From Dipetalonema caudispina (lineage: Eukaryota > Nematoda > Chromadorea > Rhabditida > Onchocercidae): a stretch of DNA of 26,445 bases. Location: positions 1-26,445 of the forward strand of contig JABVXV010000565.1 of the NCBI GenBank assembly GCA_013365325.1. Reading direction: 5' to 3'. The notes under the pieces are model-generated. The model saw only the letters and a list, made by a program, of their open reading frames with translations. It was not told the DNA's origin and made no database searches. Of the stretch, positions 20,701 to 26,445 are shown piece after piece; the first letter of the stretch is position 1; each line of letters opens with the position of its first letter. Made by a program: the position numbers and the translations under genes.

Positions 20701-23700
20701 AAGGAAGTAAAATAAATGAGTTACTAAAGAAAGGAAAATTCTGAACAGTAACAGCTGGAAAGAATTTATTTCATCAATGACCTAATAACCTAATTTTTAT
20801 TTTAAAATTTCCTGTAAACGATAGCTTCTAATTAGTACTAGTAAAGTTAATACAACTAGTAGGATAAAAGAGGAAAAGAAGGGATTACCGCTAGTTAAAC
20901 TTTTCATTTCATGAAATTCAGACCAAATTTAGGAAAGAAGAATTGAAGTTAGAAGTTTTTAAATAACTTTTTTTAATTAAGTAATTAAAAAATCAGATAA
21001 TTTTGAAATAAACAAAGGGAGTGAAATAAATGAATTGCCAAAAAAGAAAAATTCCGAATGGTAATAACTGGAAAGAATTGACTTTGCTCAAAAATTTTTA
21101 AATAGTTTAAAATAAAAGAAATGCAGTAGAAATTAATGAGAAAAATAAAAACACTATTTTTTGGAATTCGAACCTAATTAATACTAATTCATATAACGAT
21201 AAATTTTATTCTGTTAATTTAAAAAAATGAAGTTCTAGATCAAAGGAATTTTAGTTACCATTTTATTTGGAACAGTAAACATTGACGGCTTAAAAAGTTC
21301 AAATTTGAATACTCATTTCAACCAGTGAGAAAAGTGATGCCTATCATATTGAGAAGTTAATTACATGTGTTATTAAATGTTGTAAAATAACTATAATATT
21401 AAGCTAATCATTTTTAAAAGTAAATGATTAATCGAAGTAGTTGTTAAGATTGAAATTCATTAATTGTGCTCAAATTTCAAAAAATAGATTTTAAAAATTT
21501 TTTACTTCAATTTTTTTTTGGATATTTTGAACATTTTAATAAATAACTAAAAATTAAAATTAATATACAAATTGTTCAGTGATCAATCGATGGAAAAACC
21601 AATGATTTAAACCAACTCAAAGATTTATTGTACTTGAATATTTCAATAATTATTTAAAGTTTTCTTTTATACCTTAAAAAATTTAAATGCTATAAAAATC
21701 AAAGATTTATGAGACAACCACTTTAGTTAGTAGCATAAAAAAGAAAAAAAAAAAAAAAAAAAGAGAAATTTAGTGAAAGAAATATGATTGACATTTGTGA
21801 TCCAGTAATTGGATATGAAAGTTATTCTGAAACGAACGATGTGCCCTGTTAGCTGTCATGACCAAATATGTTTTACATTCACAATTTTCTTTCGTTTTAA
21901 AAATAAATTTAAATAAAACGTTAACTAATTCATTGAATTCACTGTTAACTATATTAATTTTACACATCGAATAATTTATTAATCGAATGATTGGCAATAA
22001 ATAATTGAAATAAAAGGATGATTTATCTTAGGAATTATAATTAATAGAAGAAAATGATTTGTCAAGATTTTTTAATTTTCCAGTAGTTTTTTCATTTCTT
22101 TACATTCATAGTTTACAATTGCTAACCAATAGGAAGAATTTTTTATTCATGTGCGATACGTGGATAAAAAGAAATCACGAGATTGAAATTACATAAAACA
22201 GAAGAAAAATTTCAATTTTTTTATGAGTAAATGCATTAAATATGAGCGTACGTGAACGCCATTGGAAAAAGCTTACAATTACGATACGTGGAATCAATCT
22301 TTTCCATTTTTTTTTTAACGAAATTTAGATTACACTTAGATCTAATATACTAGTAGTTCCTAGAATCAATTTAGATTACAATACATTGACCCTAAAGATT
22401 ATATTGGTAACAGGTTAAGTCTAAATAGTCTAAACTTTTTTCTATCGCTTTCTTCTTCCACCTTTCCCATCCATTCATTCTAAATTTCAAAAATGTGACT
22501 TCAAAACTGTTATTTCTAAATAAATCAACATTTTTAAAAAATAAAAACGATTACCATTAAATGTTGACAGCGATTAAATTAACATAAAATTGTTTTATAC
22601 TTTATGCAAATTTTATTTCAATCAAAAAAAAAAAAAATAAATGAATAAGCAAATAAAGTTTAAATTTCGTTTTCTTTTGTTTTTCTTATAAACAAAATAA
22701 GCAAATGAAATGCTATTGAGATCTATTACACAACTGTGGCCTCTTCGTAGCTATCATTAATCTGCCTTCTTCCTCATTCTTCAACAACTTAGCATTTCAA
22801 TTTCGATACTAAAATCTTCCTCATTTCTAATGATATATTATATGTTACGAAAGAATTTTTCTTTCCTTCTTCATAGCAAAAAATAGTTCCAAAAAAGAAA
22901 AATTAATTAGAAACTGAAAAAATTTTTCAGGATTAAATTAATTTTTAAAATTTGTAAAATCTTGGAAATTAATCAATATATGAAAGAGCTCATATTTGAT
23001 TGCTTTAACTCATAGTGAAAGATATGTTTGCAAAAAAATTTTTGATTTCATGATTTATTTTACGATAGCAAATAGAGTTTCGAAAAAAAAACTTGGAATT
23101 GAACTAATTTTGAAAATTTCTAAATTTTAAATTAATCAGCTTACGAAAGAGATACTGTTTAATTCATTTAAATTATAGAAAAGTATATGTTTGCATGAAT
23201 TTTCAGCGAATTTACAAGTTGATTTACGAAAAAGAGAGAAACTGAAGTAATCATTTTTTTTATGGATGGAAAAGAAAAAATGCTATAATTTTTTTTTTTT
23301 CACTCATTCCATCCTTTGATCTTCGATAAATGGTGAAGTAATAATGTATTTAAAAATAAAGAATTGATTTCTGGAGTGAAATTAAAATGTCCTTTGAAAA
23401 ATAGATGAGATTTTAGAATGAAACAATATTGACAGATACATCAATTAGTCATTATTCCGGAAAATGTCCGAAATTTCAGGAGAAAAAATTTGTAAGTTTG
23501 ATGAAAACATTGTCACAAATAATGGAGGAACAACGGATGCAAACAATCACACTTCATCAATCAAAGTTGATAGAAACCGGAAAATGAATTCTTCCTAGTC
23601 AAAATTATGCCTCTTTCCGAATCAGAAATTAGACCTGTTTTTCTAATTTTCACATTGTAGCCTAAGATTAACATAAAAAAAGAAAAACTTTTAAAATTTA

Positions 23701-25237
23701 AACTTTTATATTCTTTCCAGTAAGAAACTAAGTTTCTTTTTAGTAAAACAATAAAGCACAGAATTATTATCAATGAGCGAAACAACTGGTTCGGTTTTTA
23801 AAACATTGTAAAAACTGTTTCAGAATTGTCAGATAAAATTAAATTTACGAATTGTCATGTAAAAGTGATAAGATTTTTCAGCAGTAAAGACAAAAAAAAA
23901 AAATCTTTCAGACTAAAACTTTTTATTAATGCTCTATTTTATATGAAGCAGTAGGTTTTCGAAAATTTTTTTTTTTTAAGAACTTGAAACAGCAGAGAAA
24001 TTTTTTTGTAAATGAAAAATTAAAATATATATTCTGACGTTTGCGAAATTTTCCTCCGATAGAGAAGGATTTAAACATGAAGTTTGAAATAGTGAAAACG
24101 AAAAAATATTTTTCAAATACTTCTGCTAACCAAAAAAAAAAAAAAGAGAAAAATGGACAACGATTCTCATAGATGATAAATTGTTTCAAATTATAAGCAT
24201 TACGAATATATTTCTTAACTTAGAAATTTTAAAATTTAGTTGGAATTTTATTGATTTACTTATTATTTCAATAAAAATACCGTTGCTGTATTTTGCATTC
24301 CTTCATAGCTAATAAACATTTTCAATGTATTAAATTTCAACAACAAAAAGAAAGAAACGGTATTTTTATTGTAATAAAATATAGTATAATAGCATAAAAA
24401 GTTTACCAAACAACTTTAATTATTGCTTTAATAATCAAAATGATAATCTTATTGATAAGAAGGAAAGATTCAGTTGTAAACATGAAGTACATAAAGTTGA
24501 ATAAAAATGCTAATAAACAAGTCTACCACTAAGAAAAGTTTAACTAAAGTTTCAAAAGCAAAACATATTTCTTCAATGCATGCACTTTGCATGCTTAATT
24601 TACTACTTCTTCATGCATATGTTGCACAAATTTTATTGATTACTGCTATGTTTACATCATCATCTATCAATCATTATCAGTGATCATTGACGTCAATCGT
24701 CTGCATGTTTGTCATTTCATCAATTCCAATCCGAAAGGTTACATTTTTGGAATGATAAAACATGTTTAAATATCATCAACGTTTCTTCTATTCGTTGCAG
24801 ATATTTTTTTTTTTTTTTTTTTTTGCTGATCAAATCAAATATATGAAGAAAACTTCCAGATTTGTTACATTAAAAAAATTCACAAAATCATTTTTTTTTT
24901 CTTTCAATAAAATAAATATTTACTATTGAAATTGGCAAAAATGAATGAATAATGGAATTTCACTATTAATGACCAGTTTCTTCTATTTTTGACAAAAAAA
25001 AAAAAGGAAAAAAAAAAGGTACCGAGATCTGATATATTGACTGATCTAGATCCGGATGTTCCTTCTTTTCGTTGCCAATTCATTCTTCGTATCATACTTT
25101 CCTGCTTCATTGATACTATAGTATCATCCGGATGAGTGTCACAATCATAATTGATCGAAATTCCAAATTTTATTGGTTTTAATGTACAAAATTGATTGGT
25201 GGTTGTCATCGAATGATTATGATCCGTTCCTAATGAT
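17593..25237 (-). CDS. Low-complexity protein with a C-terminal LURAP1/FAM89-like helix; 5' end uncertain
   Basis: Six exons on the minus strand join with consistent phases: 25237-25023, 20382-20256, 19354-19178, 18944-18757, 18337-18141 and 17832-17593. Starting at the Met at 25209 the product is 371 residues; the frame is open to the acceptor at 25238, so further 5' exons (two microexon candidates at 25440-25454 and 25791-25801) may exist. Most of the chain is Ser/Asn-rich and probably disordered, with a basic patch (SLSRRKKDRI, about 86-95) and a Gly-Asn stretch before NPFKATKKFFKK (about 153-164). The C-terminal part SWNDVFNHLKREM (280-292) plus MRQRDAQIFADLQFVELQLR (295-314) should form a coiled helix. 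Its REMxxMRQxD spacing recalls LURAP1/FAM89 adaptors, which act in actin regulation; this is inference. Poly-Asn tracts at 331-341 and 347-351 follow, before a LGDLVESMPL tail. The 4.6 kb intron after the first exon is exceptional and could hide more exons. Confidence 0.75.
17669..17720 (-). repeat. In-frame AAT/ATT microsatellite coding poly-Asn
   Basis: Consecutive ATT triplets on the plus strand read as eleven Asn codons in the last exon of the minus-strand gene, with a second short Asn run nearby. The same triplet gives poly-Asn in the unrelated dehydrogenase gene. Confidence 0.85.
17873..17903. repeat. Short (AAAAAATG)n tandem repeat
   Basis: Three or four copies of AAAAAATG just outside the acceptor of the last exon of the minus-strand gene. 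Confidence 0.55.
20640..21079. repeat. Diverged direct repeat pair, about 120 bp units
   Basis: 20640-20765 and 20961-21079 share order and wording: both begin AAATAACTTTTTTT, pass through an AAATAAACAAAGG-like and AATAAATGA core, and end in AACTGGAAAGAATT-like sequence. The intervening 195 bp are unrelated. They are probably copies of an old dispersed element or a local duplication. Confidence 0.6.
22873..23235. repeat. Diverged tandem duplication, about 180-190 bp units
   Basis: Unit A (22873-23064) and unit B (23065-23235) align end to end. Both start ATAGCAAA, share ATTAATCAxxxTAxGAAAGAG and ATATGTTTGCA blocks at the same spacing, and end near GATTTA(TTT)TACGA. Divergence is substantial, so the duplication is old. 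Confidence 0.65.
23480..23587 (+). other. Coding-like 35-codon segment after a strong splice acceptor
   Basis: AAATTTCAG ends at 23479 and is followed by an open frame, EKKFVSLMKTLSQIMEEQRM then QTITLHQSKLIETGK, to a TGA at 23585. The pattern is amphipathic and coiled-coil-like. GTAAGT also follows the first 12 bases (23492), so a 12-nt microexon reading is possible. The opposite strand is partly open too. It may be an orphan or decayed exon of a plus-strand gene lying inside the minus-strand intron. No family is recognised. Confidence 0.3.
24269..24371. repeat. 16-bp perfect inverted repeat with a 71-bp spacer
   Basis: CAATAAAAATACCGTT at 24269-24284 is exactly complementary to AACGGTATTTTTATTG at 24356-24371. 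The 103-bp unit resembles a tiny inverted-repeat element, but no clear target-site duplication flanks it. Confidence 0.6.
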
Positions 25238-25439
25238 CTAAAAGAAAAAAAAAAGTTTTTATTTTTAATTATTAATTAAATGTATTTACTGATTATTTTC
25301 AAATGAGAATGCTCATAACTGAGATATAAATTGTAATTATTGAGCTAAATTAAAATTTTATTATACGATATAATAAAAGATGAAATTAACAATAAATATT
25401 TTTCTTTTTTTTTCGAAATCACAATTTTATAGTACTTAC

Positions 25440-25454
25440 ATTATAAGAGTGATA
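25440..25454 (-). CDS. Candidate 15-nt microexon of the adaptor-like gene
   Basis: On the minus strand, ATCTTAG then TATCACTCTTATAAT then GTAAGTAC. Including it keeps the frame, adding five residues (DITLI) and leaving an Ile instead of a Glu at the junction. In AT-rich DNA such signal pairs can arise by chance. Confidence 0.25.
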
Positions 25455-25790
25455 CTAAGATTAATAAAATGAACTAAATTTTGAATTGTGACACACTTAC
25501 AGTTTTTTTTTTTTTTTTTTGTCAATTAAACACACTTTTGTAAATGAACAAAGTAAAATTTTTTCATAGAATCTTCCCATAAGTAATAAAAGAATTCAAT
25601 AAGTTCAAAACAAACAAACGTTTCACTGTTATTTAACAGAAGTATAATCATTTACCAGAAATAAATTAAATTAAATAAATAAATTATTACAAAGAATAGA
25701 CCAGATTGATAATATTCAGTACATCAATTTTAGTATTCAAAATTCGAGGCGACATATTTTATTACAATTCACTTATATCAAATGACTTAC

Positions 25791-25801
25791 TCATCCAACC
25801 T
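25791..25801 (-). CDS. Candidate 11-nt microexon of the adaptor-like gene
   Basis: On the minus strand, TTTCTTTGTAG then AGGTTGGATGA then GTAAGTCA, strong signals on both sides. It contributes Arg-Leu-Asp plus two bases, exactly the phase needed by the exon starting at 25237, and gives RLDESLGTDHN. If real, the true start of the gene lies further upstream, possibly outside the window. Confidence 0.4.
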
Positions 25802-26217
25802 CTACAAAGAAAATAAGATATAAGTAATTTCCAGATTATTTTAATTCAAAATACAAATAAATCAAATTTTGATTGTTTAAAGAAAATCAGTTCTGATTCA
25901 TAGAAACTAAATATTTCTTTATTTAATAAACTCATAGTTTTTTTTCTTACAAAACTCCTACGCAAAAACATTTGATTTTTACTATTGAAATTTTTTTTTA
26001 ATTCTAAAACATTATTTAGTAAATTTCATAAAGATATTAAAATGCTAACATTTTCACCTATCTTATTACTTTCAACTGGTACATATACACATATACTGTC
26101 TGAAACATTTTTTAGAAAGATTTTGCTTTGCTTCGAAAAAACTAAAATCATTAGTGAAATAAAAAAGAAACAAGAAAAATGAACGGAACAGATCCCAAAA
26201 AAATATGAAACATTATA
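25802..26217. other. Upstream region of the adaptor-like gene, no exon seen
   Basis: AT-rich DNA. A plus-strand open frame at 25985-26182 is low-complexity and unsupported. The promoter or further 5' exons of the minus-strand gene may lie here or beyond the window. Confidence 0.4.
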
Positions 26218-26295
26218 ATAACAGCAATAACACTGATAATAGCAACAATGGTAATAGTAATGATAAAAAGAAGAATGATAATAACAATAATAATG

Positions 26296-26326
<31 letters not shown>

Positions 26327-26346
26327 TAATAATAATAATAATAATA

Positions 26347-26445
<99 letters not shown>
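26218..26445. repeat. Long AAT/AAC microsatellite array running off the window
   Basis: It begins as mixed AAT, AAC and GAT triplets and becomes almost pure AAT from about 26293 to the end at 26445, with a one-base phase break near 26346. The array reaches the end of the window, so its full length is unknown. Confidence 0.95.

Larger units (their letters stand above)
20383..25022 (-). other. Large (4.6 kb) intron of the adaptor-like gene
   Basis: The segment is bounded by donor GTACC at 25022 and acceptor TTTAG at 20383. The next longest intron of this gene is under 1 kb. It contains two diverged direct-repeat pairs (20640-21079 and 22873-23235), an inverted repeat (24269-24371), and a coding-like plus-strand segment at 23480-23587. 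I found no minus-strand exon in it, but short ones could be missed. Confidence 0.6.

Noticed and set aside
21165..21190. tRNA B-box-like GGTTCGAATTCC on the minus strand
   Set aside because: No complementary T-stem, no A-box and no cloverleaf could be found around it.
23561..24189. Minus-strand frames at 23561-23785 and 23926-24189
   Set aside because: Hydrophobic and Phe/Lys-rich, spanning A/T runs, inside the large intron, with no phase-compatible junctions to the host gene.
25951..25957. A 7-nt microexon (GAGTTTT) between TTTTTGCGTAG and GTAAGA on the minus strand
   Set aside because: Too short to distinguish from chance; the phase would fit the 11-nt candidate, but there is no independent support.

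Overview
This window reads as nuclear DNA from a nematode, most likely a spirurid/filarial worm. It is very A+T rich by eye, with many A/T runs of 15-27 bases and AAT microsatellites. The genes are split into short exons, mostly joined by 100-800 bp introns with clear GT...AG borders. Three start codons lie 2-4 nt after a TTTCAG-type acceptor, as expected for spliced-leader trans-splicing. Two genes encode DB-module proteins, a cysteine-rich family known mainly from nematodes. The clade is an inference from style and gene content, not from a database match. All gene models below were assembled by hand from splice signals, reading phase and family resemblance.

Layout. (1) 329-1092, plus strand: a truncated, frameshifted remnant of an SH2-plus-tyrosine-kinase gene. 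(2) 2702-4391 and 6008-6997, minus strand: two tandem three-exon genes for small secreted proteins with the complete 12-cysteine DB pattern; both have the same intron phases. (3) 7003-11750: gene-poor DNA with a 36-bp minisatellite, a CT-rich repeat, an E-box and a TGCA palindrome. (4) 11759-14649, plus strand: a seven-exon gene for a 396-residue membrane short-chain dehydrogenase of the 3-beta-HSD/SDR42E type, with a poly-Asn tract and a C-terminal membrane anchor. (5) 14650-17592: mostly noncoding, with one isolated coding-like ORF. (6) 17593 to at least 25237 (probably 25801 or beyond), minus strand: a gene of six or more exons for a low-complexity protein with a C-terminal helix that resembles the LURAP1/FAM89 leucine-rich adaptor motif. 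Its 4.6 kb intron holds diverged repeats and a coding-like segment on the opposite strand. (7) 25802-26445: noncoding, ending in a long AAT array.

Nothing shows that the genes act in one pathway. The DB pair are local duplicates. The dehydrogenase is probably a membrane-bound sterol/steroid-type oxidoreductase. The minus-strand gene is probably a cytoplasmic adaptor. I saw no tRNA, rRNA, CRISPR array or intact transposon. The main results are the fully resolved exon structures, which simple ORF calling breaks up; two possible microexons at the 5' end of the adaptor-like gene; and a frame-neutral exon of the dehydrogenase that carries a catalytic-site serine but has weak splice sites at both ends.
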